From NCBI RefSeq assembly GCF_003268675.1, contig NZ_CP029378.1, positions 5,952,001 through 6,016,000 on the forward strand: a stretch of 64,000 nt of DNA, written 5' to 3'. Shown here piece by piece: positions 35,245-43,665 of this stretch (positions are counted from its first letter, which is position 1; each line of letters begins with the position of its first letter). A program made the translations under genes and the position numbers. The notes under the pieces are model-generated. The model saw nothing but the letters and a program-made list of their open reading frames with translations. It ran no database searches and was not told the DNA's origin. The stretch comes from Streptomyces bacillaris. Lineage in GTDB: Bacteria > Actinomycetota > Actinomycetes > Streptomycetales > Streptomycetaceae.

Positions 35245-35979
35245 TCAGTCCGCCTCGCGGGGCAGCCGCTGCTCCGGGACGGCCGGTACGGCGGGGGTGA
35301 GCGCCGAGAGCCGGGCCAGCAGGTCCGCGAACGGGCCCTCGGCCGGCTCCTGGGAGAGCGCCCGCAGCACGATGCCCGCCATCTCCTGGTCGTAGGCGGC
35401 GCTGACGGCGGCCAGCGCCGCGAAGTCGTGCACGAGCTGCAGCTCCAGCTCCGCGCGCGGGATGCGCCGCCCGTCCAGCCAGATCAGCGCGGTCGACTCG
35501 GCCAGCGAGACCCAGGAGCGGACCACCAACTCCAGCCGCGCGGGCGGCTCTTCCACTCCCAGATGGGTGAGGATCTGCTCGTACGCGGCCTGCCGCACCC
35601 CGTCGATCAGGGCGTTCGCCGCCGAGGAGCCGGCCGCCGGACCGCCGCGCATCAGCGCGGAGAACCCCGGACCGTGCTCGTCGACGAAGTCGAAGAATCG
35701 GCCCATCACCCGCAACAGCCGTGCGCCCAGCGGCCCTTCGAGCGGTTCCAGGAAGCGGCCCGCCAGCTCGTCGGCCGCCCGCCGCAACGCCGCCTCGTAC
35801 AGGCTCTGTTTGCCCGGGAAGTAGTGGTAGACCAGCGGCCGTGAGATGCCCGCGGCGGCGGCGATCTCGTCGATCGACACATCCTCGGGGGAGCGCCGGC
35901 TGAACAAGTCCAGCGCGACGCCGATCAGTTGCTGCCTGCGCTCGTCGACGCCCATCCTGCGCCGTACCCCGGTCGTCAT
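35245..35979 (-). CDS. TetR-family regulator of the PF10118/reductase operon
   Basis: Encodes 244 residues. HTH: DERRQQLIGVALDLFSRRSP, VSIDEIAAAAGISRPLVYHY, FPGKQSLYEAALRRAADEL. The C-terminal ligand domain is all-helical (about 85-225). It lies 35 bp downstream of the ferredoxin-reductase gene on the same strand and is probably the last gene of that three-gene operon. In homologous loci TetR regulators of this kind respond to fatty or hydrophobic compounds, which would suit an oxygenase-type operon; that is inference. It is convergent with the iron-boxed gene, and only 8 bp separate their stops. Confidence 0.88.
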   Translation of the reverse strand: MTTGVRRRMGVDERRQQLIGVALDLFSRRSPEDVSIDEIAAAAGISRPLVYHYFPGKQSLYEAALRRAADELAGRFLEPLEGPLGARLLRVMGRFFDFVDEHGPGFSALMRGGPAAGSSAANALIDGVRQAAYEQILTHLGVEEPPARLELVVRSWVSLAESTALIWLDGRRIPRAELELQLVHDFAALAAVSAAYDQEMAGIVLRALSQEPAEGPFADLLARLSALTPAVPAVPEQRLPREAD

Positions 35980-36014
35980 CCGGACAGCCTAACCGGGGCA
36001 CGCACCGGAGCCTC

Positions 36015-37094
36015 CTAGAGGTCGAGCACCAGCCGCCCGCCCCGGCAGCGCGAGACGCAGATCAGCATGGAGTCGCCGCGCTCGTCGTCGGTCAGCAGCT
36101 CGTCGCGGTGGTCGATCTCGCCCTCCAGGACGCGCTGTTGGCAGGTTCCGCAGAAGCCCTGCTCGCAGGAGTACGCGACATGCGGCAGCTCCTCGCGGAC
36201 GGCCGCCAGCACCGACTGCCCGGCCGCCACCTGTACGGTCCGCCCGGTGCGGTGCAGCTCCACCTCGAAGGCGCCGGAGTCCGCCGGACGTGCCGTGGCC
36301 GCCGCGGAGAACCGCTCCAGATGCAGGGTGCACCCCTCGGGGAGCACGGCGGTGACGGCGTCCATCAGGGGCTCGGGGCCGCAGCAGTAGACGGCCGTGC
36401 CCGGGGCGATGCCCGCCAGCACGGCGGCGGCGTCCGGATGCCCCGCCTCGTCCTGCGCGACCACGGTCACCCGCCCGCCCTCGGCACCGAGCTTCTCGAT
36501 CTCGTCCAGGAACGGCATCGATCCCCGGGACCGGCCCCCGTACACCAGCCGCCAGTCGGCCCCCCGCGCGGCCAGCGCACGCAGCATCGGCAGGATCGGG
36601 GTGATCCCGATGCCGCCCGCCACGAAGACGTACGTATCCGCCTCCACCAGCGGGAACCGGTTCCGCGGCCCGCGCACCTCGATCTCCTGGCCCTCCCGGA
36701 GCTGCTCGTGCACCTCCCGCGAACCGCCCCGCCCGTCCGCCACCAGCCGGGTCGCCACCGTGTACGTACCCGGGTCGTCCGGATCACCGCAGAGCGAGTA
36801 CTGCCGCACCAGCCCGGAGGGCAGCACCAGATCCAGATGCGCCCCGGGCTGCCAGCGCGGCAACGCGGGCCCCTCCAGCCGCAGTTGTACGACCCCGTCG
36901 GCGACGGCGGTCCGCTCGGTGACGGTCAGCCGCCGAATGGCGGTGGCCCGCCGCCGGGAGTGCCCGGATATCGGCTCGGGCAGCGCGGGCATCGGCCACA
37001 GCGGCGACCGGGCGATCCGGCGCCGCAGCGCCCGACGGGTGAGCAGGGCGGCACCGGCGACGACGGCGACGGTACGGAGACGGGGCAGCGCCAT
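36015..37094 (-). CDS. Ferredoxin reductase with C-terminal 2Fe-2S domain (PDR/VanB type)
   Basis: Encodes 359 residues. After an N-terminal membrane-affine stretch (VVAGAALLTRRALRRRI) come the FAD domain (AHLDLVLPSGLVRQYSLCGD, with RQYSL), the NAD(P) domain (TYVFVAGGIGITPILPMLRA, YCCGPEPLMDAVTAVLP), and a plant-type ferredoxin (LPHVAYSCEQGFCGTCQQRV then LICVSRC, giving the four cluster cysteines). It transfers electrons from NAD(P)H to a partner oxygenase. Its start is 3 bp after the stop of the PF10118 gene, so that metal protein is the likely electron acceptor. The TetR gene follows. Confidence 0.9.
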   Translation of the reverse strand: MALPRLRTVAVVAGAALLTRRALRRRIARSPLWPMPALPEPISGHSRRRATAIRRLTVTERTAVADGVVQLRLEGPALPRWQPGAHLDLVLPSGLVRQYSLCGDPDDPGTYTVATRLVADGRGGSREVHEQLREGQEIEVRGPRNRFPLVEADTYVFVAGGIGITPILPMLRALAARGADWRLVYGGRSRGSMPFLDEIEKLGAEGGRVTVVAQDEAGHPDAAAVLAGIAPGTAVYCCGPEPLMDAVTAVLPEGCTLHLERFSAAATARPADSGAFEVELHRTGRTVQVAAGQSVLAAVREELPHVAYSCEQGFCGTCQQRVLEGEIDHRDELLTDDERGDSMLICVSRCRGGRLVLDL

Positions 37095-37097
37095 GGC

Positions 37098-38003
37098 TCA
37101 GGACGCTCCCGTCGTACGGGACTCGGCGGCCAGCGCCGCGGGCGAGTTGGCCAGGTAGGCGACGGCCTGGGCCGTACTGCCCTCCTGGGAGGGGTGGTAG
37201 GAGCGGCTCAGATAGCTGGGGATGGACCGCAGGATCGCCCCTGTGCTGGGCAGCGTCCCCTCCTTCCCGCTGGTGTGGAACGCCTTGAAGGTGGCCTTGC
37301 CGTCCAGCAGGCTCGGGTCGTTCTCCATGAAGAACCGGGTCCCGCGCTGCCAGAGGAAGACCAGCGCCGAGAAGGCCGCCGCCCAGGTCCGCACCCGCCT
37401 GCGGTAGCCGCCGTCGACATGCATGAACACCTCGAACGCCACCGACCGGTGCTCCACCTCCTCCGCCCCGTGCCAGCGCAGCAGGTCCAGCATGGTCGGA
37501 TCGGCGCCCTTCCGGTCCAGCGCCTCCGCGTTGAGGATCCAGTCCCCGAGGAACGCCGTGTAGTGCTCGATGGCCGCGATCATCGCCACCCGCTCCATCA
37601 GCCACCACTGCGACGGCCGCCCCGGCGGCAGCGTCCGGTCCCCGAGCAGCTTCTCGAAGAACCAGTCGACCTGCGCGGTGTACGGGGTCGGGTCGAGCCC
37701 CAACTCCCGCATGTGCGGCAGCACATCGTCGTGCGCCTGCGAGTGCACGGCCTCCTGCCCGATGAACCCGATGACGTCCTCGCGGAGTTGCTCGTCATGG
37801 ATGAAGGGGAGGACCTGCCGGTACACATGGATGAACCAGCGTTCCCCGGCCGGGAGCAGCAGATGGAGCACGTTGATGGTGTGCGTGGTGAACGGGTCGC
37901 CCGGCACCCAGTGCAGGGGGGTCTTCTCCCAGGCGAAGGAGACCTTCCGGGCCTTGAGCGTCGTCCGCTCCGACGCGACCGCCGCTGGCTGCGTGTTAGA
38001 CAT
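37098..38003 (-). CDS. PF10118-type predicted metal-dependent hydrolase/diiron-like protein
   Basis: Encodes 301 residues from ATG 38,003; first gene of a three-gene operon. The all-helical fold carries spaced His/Glu residues typical of PF10118: FIGQEAVHSQAHDDVL, ERVAMIAAIEHYTAFLGDWI and RWHGAEEVEHRSVAFEVFMH. The E..HxxxH / E..H / EExxH pattern looks like a carboxylate-bridged diiron site, though the family is labelled metal-dependent hydrolase. The partnership with a 2Fe-2S reductase argues for an oxygenase or desaturase activity; that is inference. Cytoplasmic or membrane-associated, with a C-terminal hydrophobic part (WAAAFSALVFLWQRG). Substrate unknown. Confidence 0.8.
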   Translation of the reverse strand: MSNTQPAAVASERTTLKARKVSFAWEKTPLHWVPGDPFTTHTINVLHLLLPAGERWFIHVYRQVLPFIHDEQLREDVIGFIGQEAVHSQAHDDVLPHMRELGLDPTPYTAQVDWFFEKLLGDRTLPPGRPSQWWLMERVAMIAAIEHYTAFLGDWILNAEALDRKGADPTMLDLLRWHGAEEVEHRSVAFEVFMHVDGGYRRRVRTWAAAFSALVFLWQRGTRFFMENDPSLLDGKATFKAFHTSGKEGTLPSTGAILRSIPSYLSRSYHPSQEGSTAQAVAYLANSPAALAAESRTTGAS

Positions 38004-38117
38004 GGTGTCAATGTACTGACGGGTACCTCGGGGGGCCAGAGGCGCGCACGGATTTCCCGCCCCGCGCGGAAGGGGCCGGGCCGTGACGAAGGGGGGACTG
38101 ACGCCCATCTTGGAGGG

Positions 38118-38891
38118 ATGACGACGCACTCGGCCCGTGCCCGCTCGTTCGACGCGGTCGCCGCCTCCTACGCCGCCAACCGTCCCTCCTACCCGCCCGC
38201 CCTGCTCGACGCGATCGAGGAGCTGTCCGGGCGCCCGCTGGCCGGGGCCCGGGTCGCGGACGTCGGGGCCGGGACCGGTATCGCCACCGCCCTGCTGGCC
38301 GGGCGGGGTGCCCGGGTGACGGCGGTGGAGCCGGGCGACGGGATGGCCGGGCAGCTCCGCCGGGGGCTGCCGGAGGTGCCCGTGGTCCGGGGCGACGGCA
38401 ACCGGCTGCCGTTGCGGACCGGTTCGCTGGACCTGATCACGTACGCCCAGTCCTGGCACTGGACCGACCCGGCCCGCGCGGTCCCCGAGGCGCACCGGGT
38501 GCTGCGGCCCGGCGGGGCGCTCGCCCTGTGGTGGAACGACGCCGATCCGCGCGTGGGGTGGATCGGGGACCAGAAGCGCCGGGTGCTGGAGGCCTTCGGT
38601 ACGGAGACGGGCGAGGGGGACGAGGGCGTGGCGGCGTACGACCCCGATGCCCGGCTCCGGGCCGAGCTGCCCGCCGGACCCGACTTCCGTACCCGGCAGG
38701 TGGAGTGGGCCCGGGAGGTCCCGCTCGGCGTCCACCTCGCCAACCTCGCCAGCCACTCCGTCTTCCTGGTCGCGGACCGGGCGGTGGCCACGGCCGTCCT
38801 GGAGCGCGAGCGGGCGCTGCTGGCCGATGTCTTCCCGGGCGGCAGGGTCCGGGAGGCCTATGTCACGAGCCTCGGCATCGCCCGTACCTGA
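38118..38891 (+). CDS. Class I SAM-dependent methyltransferase
   Basis: Encodes 257 residues from ATG 38,118, with GGAGGG just upstream. It begins with the UbiE/TAM-like N terminus (SFDAVAASYAANRPSYPPAL). Motif I is VADVGAGTGIATALLAGRGA; VTAVEPGDGM carries the acidic ribose-binding residue; motif II/III is LDLITYAQSWHWTDPARA, then [18 protein letters not shown]. The QSWHW variant places it in the group often annotated trans-aconitate or SAM methyltransferase; the substrate is not deducible. Divergent from the PF10118 operon. No signal or membrane segment. Confidence 0.87.
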   Translation: MTTHSARARSFDAVAASYAANRPSYPPALLDAIEELSGRPLAGARVADVGAGTGIATALLAGRGARVTAVEPGDGMAGQLRRGLPEVPVVRGDGNRLPLRTGSLDLITYAQSWHWTDPARAVPEAHRVLRPGGALALWWNDADPRVGWIGDQKRRVLEAFGTETGEGDEGVAAYDPDARLRAELPAGPDFRTRQVEWAREVPLGVHLANLASHSVFLVADRAVATAVLERERALLADVFPGGRVREAYVTSLGIART

Positions 38892-38918
38892 GACGGGTTT
38901 TGGGTGCAGGATGGGCCG

Positions 38919-39416
38919 ATGGCGACAGAACCGGAACGGCGAGTCGGAGTCGGCCCCCGGGCCGCGGGCACCCTCCTGGCAGCGCTGCTGCTCCTGACCG
39001 GATGCAGTGCGGGCGGCGTACAGGAAGCGGCCGACGGTGCCGGGAAGGACCATCCCTCGGCACCGCCGACCGCGACGGGAACGCTGGAGCAGCTGGCCGA
39101 GAAGGCCGGCTGCGAGCCCAAGGTGCAGACCGACGCCGATGAACTGCGTCAGGCCAACTGCACCACGTCGACCGGGCGTTATGTGCTGACCACCTTCGCC
39201 ACCGACCGCGGCCAGCGCGAGTGGATCAACGAGGCCAAGGACTACGGCGGCTCGTATCTCGTCGGCCGCCGCTGGGTCGCGGTCGGTGAGGCGAAGGTGG
39301 TCGCGGCGCTGCGCGGCCGGCTCGGGGGGACGGTGGAGACCGCCTCGCCGCACCACTCGGGGGAGAGCGGTGATGGGGGGAACGAGGAAGGGCACTCCGG
39401 TCACCACGGGAGCTGA
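38919..39416 (+). CDS. Putative secreted lipoprotein
   Basis: Encodes 165 residues from ATG 38,919; ATG 38,911 is out of frame and GTG 38,904 in frame is possible. After a polar N terminus, GTLLAALLLLTGCSAGG gives a clear lipobox (LLTGC). The mature domain (about 45-140) has a conserved-looking pair CEPKVQTDADELRQANC that could form a disulfide, then TSTGRYVLTTFATDRGQREW and VGRRWVAVGE. The tail is His/Gly/Glu-rich (HHSGESGDGGNEEGHSGHHG), which could bind metal. I do not recognise the family; proteins of this layout are common extracytoplasmic lipoproteins of streptomycetes. Follows the methyltransferase by 27 bp. Confidence 0.75.
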   Translation: MATEPERRVGVGPRAAGTLLAALLLLTGCSAGGVQEAADGAGKDHPSAPPTATGTLEQLAEKAGCEPKVQTDADELRQANCTTSTGRYVLTTFATDRGQREWINEAKDYGGSYLVGRRWVAVGEAKVVAALRGRLGGTVETASPHHSGESGDGGNEEGHSGHHGS

Positions 39417-39436
39417 CCGCGCAGGTTCAGGGGACA

Positions 39437-39474
39437 GGCGCTGCCGGGCGCCGACGCCGGCACCCGGCAGCGCC
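39437..39474. terminator. Bidirectional terminator hairpin
   Basis: A 12-bp stem GGCGCTGCCGGG/CCCGGCAGCGCC separated by 14 nt lies between the convergent lipoprotein and DUF1996 genes. Confidence 0.75.
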
Positions 39475-39535
39475 GAGGTCGTGGCGCCGGCGCGGGGGCC
39501 GTGCCGGACCGGCGGTGGCGGCGCCGGGAGGTGGA

Positions 39536-41083
39536 TCAGCGGCAGCGGCGCCCGTCGTTGATGCACCGCACCATCTTCTGCATCAGCCGCTGGTCGAAGA
39601 CGTTGATGAAGTCGCCGTGGTCGGTGATCGGCTTGTGCAGCTGCTCGGGGAAGGAGTCGACGGCGAAGCCGGGGCCCGGCGGCACGTCGTACACGATCCG
39701 CTGGACCAGCTGCGGAATCGCCCGGAACCCCTTCGGGCAGCGCCCGTCGGCCCGTGCGAACGCCACATGGGTGCGGTGGTTGGCGCTGTCGGTGTTCCGC
39801 CCGTCCCAGCAGCTCTGGAAGGCGAACGTCCGCACCACCTGACTGCCTTCGGGGCAGATCGGGTACTTGTCCCTGAGCTGGCGGTCCTCGAAGCCGGTGC
39901 AGCTCCAGGAGGCGTTCGCGTTGGCGTCGCCGTTGGTGAACGCCTTCGCGTCCCCGGTGATGATCCGCAGGAAGCGCGGCATCGCGGTGACCCTGCCGAC
40001 GGGGGAGCCGACGAACTTCAGCGTGACCTCGGACGGTGTCTGGATCTCACCGACGTTCTGGTCCCGCCCGCCGCCGTCGGCGTCCACGTCGGCCTCGTCC
40101 TGCCCGTTCTGCAGCCGCAGCACGGGCCAGTAGTAGGTCGAGCGGTCGCCCTGGTTGCGGCAGGTGGTGGCGCCGTTCGCCAGGACGTCGTCGGTGGCGA
40201 AGGCGTCGTTGGCCTGGTTGCCGATGTAATCGTGCATATGGTGCGCGCCGTTGCTCACGCCGGGCGCGACGATGACGTTGTCCGGGTTGAACTTCCCGTT
40301 CTCGTTGCGGCCGCAGTCAGTGGTGAAGGTGCCCCGGGAGGCGCCGCGGCGCTGCCGGGGGCGGTCGACGTTGGGCTGGACGGACTGGATGTCGACAAAA
40401 TCGGACGCCTGGGGACCGTTCCCGGCCTGGCCGCCGTTGCCGCCGCCGTTGCCACCGCCCTGGCCACTGTCGTTGCCGTTGCCTCCGGTCCCTGTGTCGT
40501 TCCCGTCACCTGTATCGCCAGAGCCGGAGTCGCCGGAGCCGCCGGTCCCGCCCGGGTTCCCCGGGGCGTTGTCGTCGGCGCGCAGGCTGCACCCGGCGAG
40601 GCTCTCGATCCCCGTCGGCCGCTCCCCGACGCGGCCGATGGCGATGGCGATGCGGTCGAGGCTCGCCGTCCGCTTGCTCCGCAACGGGCCGAGCACGGCG
40701 TTCTCCGCGAGCCCGGGATCCTGGGATATCTGCTCCTTCCGGTCGGCGAACTGCCGGTAGGCATCGGTGATCTGGGTATCCATCGCCGCGAGTTCGCGGT
40801 CGACCTCGCCGCGTGCCTGCTCGGGCACCTCGCGCAGTTCGATACCGGCATCGGGACAGTCGATGGTGGACATCTGGCGGCCCACGTTCTGGGCCCGGGT
40901 GGGCGGCGCGGCGGACGGCCGCCCTTCCCCCGCGGAGGCGTAGACATTGACCGCCACCAGCCCGCCCCCGCCGAGGATCAGGGCGGCGGAGGCGGCTATG
41001 GCCCGGTTGGCCAGGCTGGATCGTTTCTTGCGGGACGTACGGGACGTACGGGACGTACGGGGGGTACGTGCTGAGCGTGGCAT
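39536..41083 (-). CDS. Secreted/membrane-anchored DUF1996 protein
   Basis: Encodes 515 residues from ATG 41,083, preceded by AGAGGAG at 5 bp; the in-frame ATG at 41,122 lacks this. The N terminus has tandem TSR units (from GGGACGTAC DNA repeats) and a basic stretch, then one hydrophobic helix ([20 protein letters not shown]), a non-cleaved anchor or signal. A helical stalk region and a Gly/Asn/Asp linker (about 190-240) lead to the DUF1996 domain: [64 protein letters not shown] and the C-terminal [20 protein letters not shown]. The domain occurs in actinobacterial and fungal secreted proteins, with conserved His and Cys residues; the molecular function is unknown. Confidence 0.85.
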   Translation of the reverse strand: MPRSARTPRTSRTSRTSRKKRSSLANRAIAASAALILGGGGLVAVNVYASAGEGRPSAAPPTRAQNVGRQMSTIDCPDAGIELREVPEQARGEVDRELAAMDTQITDAYRQFADRKEQISQDPGLAENAVLGPLRSKRTASLDRIAIAIGRVGERPTGIESLAGCSLRADDNAPGNPGGTGGSGDSGSGDTGDGNDTGTGGNGNDSGQGGGNGGGNGGQAGNGPQASDFVDIQSVQPNVDRPRQRRGASRGTFTTDCGRNENGKFNPDNVIVAPGVSNGAHHMHDYIGNQANDAFATDDVLANGATTCRNQGDRSTYYWPVLRLQNGQDEADVDADGGGRDQNVGEIQTPSEVTLKFVGSPVGRVTAMPRFLRIITGDAKAFTNGDANANASWSCTGFEDRQLRDKYPICPEGSQVVRTFAFQSCWDGRNTDSANHRTHVAFARADGRCPKGFRAIPQLVQRIVYDVPPGPGFAVDSFPEQLHKPITDHGDFINVFDQRLMQKMVRCINDGRRCR

Positions 41084-41340
41084 GGGACTCCTCTGCTTCG
41101 AGGGAGAAGCGTGACGTCCCATACGGGCGGCCCCGGCTCCCCGTTCAGCTCCCCGCCCGAACCCCCCGAGGATTTGTCGGAAGCTCCAGCGGGAAAGCGG
41201 TCCTAACCCCCAACTGCCGTGTGAAAAAGGTCAATCCGGCACCGACCGGTGGTATTGCTCAGCCCCTGTCCAGGTAGGCCCCACAGGCCACAGGCGACAG
41301 GCGACAGGCGACCGGGACCGGCGGGACGTGACACGCGGCA

Positions 41341-41381
41341 GCGGCCCCGGTCCACGGCAGAAGACCGTGGACCGGGGCCGC
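41341..41381. terminator. Terminator of the winged-helix regulator gene
   Basis: A 17-bp perfect stem (GCGGCCCCGGTCCACGG and its complement) with loop CAGAAGA lies 20 bp past the stop on the minus strand. Confidence 0.88.
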
Positions 41382-41400
41382 CGAAGGAGCAACGAGCCGG

Positions 41401-42063
41401 TCAGGGCGTGTACTTGTACCCCACCCGGCGGACCGTCTGGATCGAACGGCGGTGCTCCGCCCCGAGCTTGCGGCGCAGCCGGGCCACATGGACATCGACG
41501 GTGCGCCCGTCGCCCACGTGTCCGTACCCCCACACCGTCGTCACCAACTGGTCGCGGGTGTGCACCCGGTGCGGGTGCGCCACCAGATGGGCCAGCAGCT
41601 CGAACTCCAGGTAGGTCAGGTCGAGGGTGACCCCGTCGACGGAGGCCGTACGCCGGGTCGAGTCGATCCGGACCGGCCCGGGCGCCGCCTCCTGGGCCGG
41701 CTCGTCCGCCACCTGCTGCGGGAAGGCCGCGCGGCCCTGCCGGTCGATCTGCTGGCGGTGCTGGGAGGCGGCCACCGCACCGGCGAGCGCCGGCTGCTGG
41801 TCGGCCGGGACGAGCACCAGGTAGCCGATCATCGGCGGCTGGCCGGGCAGGGTGGGCAGCGTGTGCTGGGGTGCGGGCAGCCAGGTCGCGCCCGGCGGCA
41901 GGAAGTCGGCCACGTCCGAGAGCCGGGCGACCTCGTCCCGGTCGACGGCGCGCAGGCGGTGGCGGTTGGGGGAGAGGGAGCGGGCGGAGGGGTGGGCCGC
42001 AGCGGGTGCCGGGGAGGCTGCGGTGGCAGCGGAAGCGGCGGAGAAAGTACGGGTGTTCGCCAT
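41401..42063 (-). CDS. OmpR-type winged-helix regulator lacking a receiver domain
   Basis: Encodes 220 residues. The first 40 are Ala/Ser/Pro-rich. Residues 40-110 form an unassigned domain (DEVARLSDVADFLPPGATWL, PPMIGYLVLVPADQQPALAG) and do not contain the aspartate/lysine set of a phosphoryl receiver. The C-terminal 100 residues are a Trans_reg_C winged helix: VTLDLTYLEFELLAHLVAHP, RVHTRDQLVTTVWGYGHVGD, GRTVDVHVARLRRKLGAE, IQTVRRVGYKYTP. It is thus a DNA-binding regulator without classical phosphorylation control. Conserved next to glnII in streptomycetes, from memory; a 50-residue ORF precedes it by 82 bp on the same strand, probably in one transcript. Confidence 0.82.
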   Translation of the reverse strand: MANTRTFSAASAATAASPAPAAAHPSARSLSPNRHRLRAVDRDEVARLSDVADFLPPGATWLPAPQHTLPTLPGQPPMIGYLVLVPADQQPALAGAVAASQHRQQIDRQGRAAFPQQVADEPAQEAAPGPVRIDSTRRTASVDGVTLDLTYLEFELLAHLVAHPHRVHTRDQLVTTVWGYGHVGDGRTVDVHVARLRRKLGAEHRRSIQTVRRVGYKYTP

Positions 42064-42145
42064 GGAGGGTCAGCTCTTTCGCGCGAGGAGTCGTCGAGGA
42101 CGGACTTACGTCGTGCGCGCGGACCGAAGGCCGGGGTGAGCGGCT

Positions 42146-42298
42146 TTAGAGGGCCTGCGCGTTCCACGCGCGGCAACACACCCGGTCGAAATCGTGGTGC
42201 TGACGGGAAGGCCAGAACGGCTCGAGGTCGCTGCGACCCGACGCGATGTACTGGAAGCTGGCCATGGCTCCATTGAAGCAGACATTGCGGCTGTGCAT
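42146..42298 (-). CDS. 50-residue conserved-looking small protein upstream of the winged-helix regulator
   Basis: ATG 42,298 is preceded by GAGAGAAG at suitable spacing and opens a 50-codon frame ending RAWNAQAL-stop at 42,146. The peptide (MHSRNVCFNGAMASFQYIAS, then GRSDLEPFWPSRQHHDFDRV) has three cysteines (CF, then VCCRAW) and several aromatics, unlike a random high-GC frame. A shorter start at the second Met (MASFQYIASG) is possible. Same strand as the regulator, 82 bp upstream; could be a small functional protein or a translated leader. Function unknown. Confidence 0.6.
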   Translation of the reverse strand: MHSRNVCFNGAMASFQYIASGRSDLEPFWPSRQHHDFDRVCCRAWNAQAL

Positions 42299-42407
42299 CA
42301 GACTTCTCTCACCCGTCGATACGGCCGCCCGGCGTTACCTTCCTCACGCTGCGCTTTATCGCGCTCACTTTTTGTTCCGTACGCCTCGAACGAGCGCGAA
42401 AACGTAC

Positions 42408-42447
42408 GTGAGGGGCCCGCCGGTCCGGATACCGGCGGGCCCCTCAC
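42408..42447. terminator. glnII terminator
   Basis: A 17-bp perfect stem (GTGAGGGGCCCGCCGGT and complement) with loop CCGGAT. On the minus strand it is followed by GTACGTTTTCG, giving a short T-run. Confidence 0.9.
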
Positions 42448-42465
42448 GGATGCGTGGCGTCGGGA

Positions 42466-43509
42466 TCAGACCTGGTCGGCCTTCTCCAGCGCGGTGCAGC
42501 ACGTGTCGACGATCAGCCGCGTGACGACGTACGGGTCGACGTTGGCGTTGGGACGGCGGTCCTCGATGTAACCCTTCCGGTCCTGCTCGACCTGCCAGGG
42601 GATACGGACCGAGGCGCCGCGGTCGGAGACGCCGTAGCTGTACTCGTTCCACGGGGCGGTCTCGTGCAGACCGGTGAGCCGGTCGTCGATGCCCGCGCCG
42701 TAGTTCTTCACGTGGTCCATCGGCTTGGAGCCCTCGCCCAGCGACTCGCACGCGGTGATGATCGCGTCGTAGCCCTCGCGCATCGCCTTGGTGGAGAAGT
42801 TGGTGTGTGCGCCCGCGCCGTTCCAGTCGCCCTTGACCGGCTTCGGGTCCAGCGTCGCGGAGACGTCGAAGTCCTCGGCGGTGCGGTAGAGCAGCCAACG
42901 GGCCACCCACAGCTGGTCGGAGACGTCCAGCGGGGAGAGCGGGCCCACCTGGAACTCCCACTGGCCGGGCATGACCTCGGCGTTGATGCCGGAGATCCCG
43001 AGCCCCGCCTTCAGACAGTTGTCGAGGTGCTTCTCGACGATCTCGCGGCCGAAGATCTCGTCCGCGCCGACCCCGCAGTAGTAGCCGCCCTGCGCGGCCG
43101 GGAAGCCGCCCTCGGGGAAGCCGAGCGGCCGGTGGCCGTCGAAGAAGGTGTACTCCTGCTCGATGCCGAAGATCGGGGCCTGGCCCGCGAACTGCTCGGC
43201 GACCGGACGCAGCGCCGCCCGCGTGTTGGACTCGTGCGGGGTCATGTCGATGTTGAAGACCTCGCACAGGACGAGGATGTCGTCACCGCCGCGGATGGGG
43301 TCCGGGCAGCTGAAGACGGGCTTCAGCACCCGGTCGGAGGCGTGGCCCTCGGCCTGGTTGGTGCTCGAACCGTCGAAGCCCCAGATCGGCAGGTCCGCCG
43401 CATCGCCCGACGGCGTGCCGTCCATGATCTTCGTCTTGGAGCGAAGCTTGGCGGTCGGCTCGGTGCCGTCTATCCAGATGTACTCAGCCTTGAACGTCAC
43501 GGACGCCAT
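42466..43509 (-). CDS. glnII: Glutamine synthetase II (eukaryotic-type)
   Basis: Encodes 347 residues from ATG 43,509 (MASVTFKAEYIWIDGTEPTA); an upstream in-frame ATG at 43,620 would run through the GlnR site and is rejected. This is the short, octameric, non-adenylylated GSII: LPIWGFDGSSTNQAEGHASD, GIEQEYTFFDGHRPLGFPEG, GGYYCGVGADEIFGREIVE, INAEVMPGQWEFQVGPLSPL, WNGAGAHTNFSTKAMREG, RIPWQVEQDRKGYIEDRRPN. It makes glutamine from glutamate, ammonia and ATP. It lacks the adenylylation tyrosine region, so GlnE does not act on it. A GlnR box is 47 bp upstream; a strong terminator follows. Confidence 0.97.
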   Translation of the reverse strand: MASVTFKAEYIWIDGTEPTAKLRSKTKIMDGTPSGDAADLPIWGFDGSSTNQAEGHASDRVLKPVFSCPDPIRGGDDILVLCEVFNIDMTPHESNTRAALRPVAEQFAGQAPIFGIEQEYTFFDGHRPLGFPEGGFPAAQGGYYCGVGADEIFGREIVEKHLDNCLKAGLGISGINAEVMPGQWEFQVGPLSPLDVSDQLWVARWLLYRTAEDFDVSATLDPKPVKGDWNGAGAHTNFSTKAMREGYDAIITACESLGEGSKPMDHVKNYGAGIDDRLTGLHETAPWNEYSYGVSDRGASVRIPWQVEQDRKGYIEDRRPNANVDPYVVTRLIVDTCCTALEKADQV

Positions 43510-43555
43510 CCTTTGCGGGTGCAGCGGTCTATGCAGCGCAGCTTCGCAAGGTGCG

Positions 43556-43593
43556 ATTTCCCGTCCGTTGCCCAAGTGTGAACCCCGTGTTAC
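43556..43593 (-). promoter_or_regulatory. glnII: GlnR binding site upstream of glnII
   Basis: On the minus strand the site reads GTAAC-n6-TTCAC-n6-GCAAC-n6-GAAAT, with all three 6-bp spacers exact. This matches the GlnR consensus gTnAc-n6-GaAAc in two tandem units. It indicates nitrogen control of glnII by GlnR. Confidence 0.82.
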
Positions 43594-43665
43594 CGAGGAT
43601 TCCTGCGTTAAAAAGGGCACCTTGTGGGCTCTCGTCCCACACTGCTCCCCGTCATCTTCCCCTGC

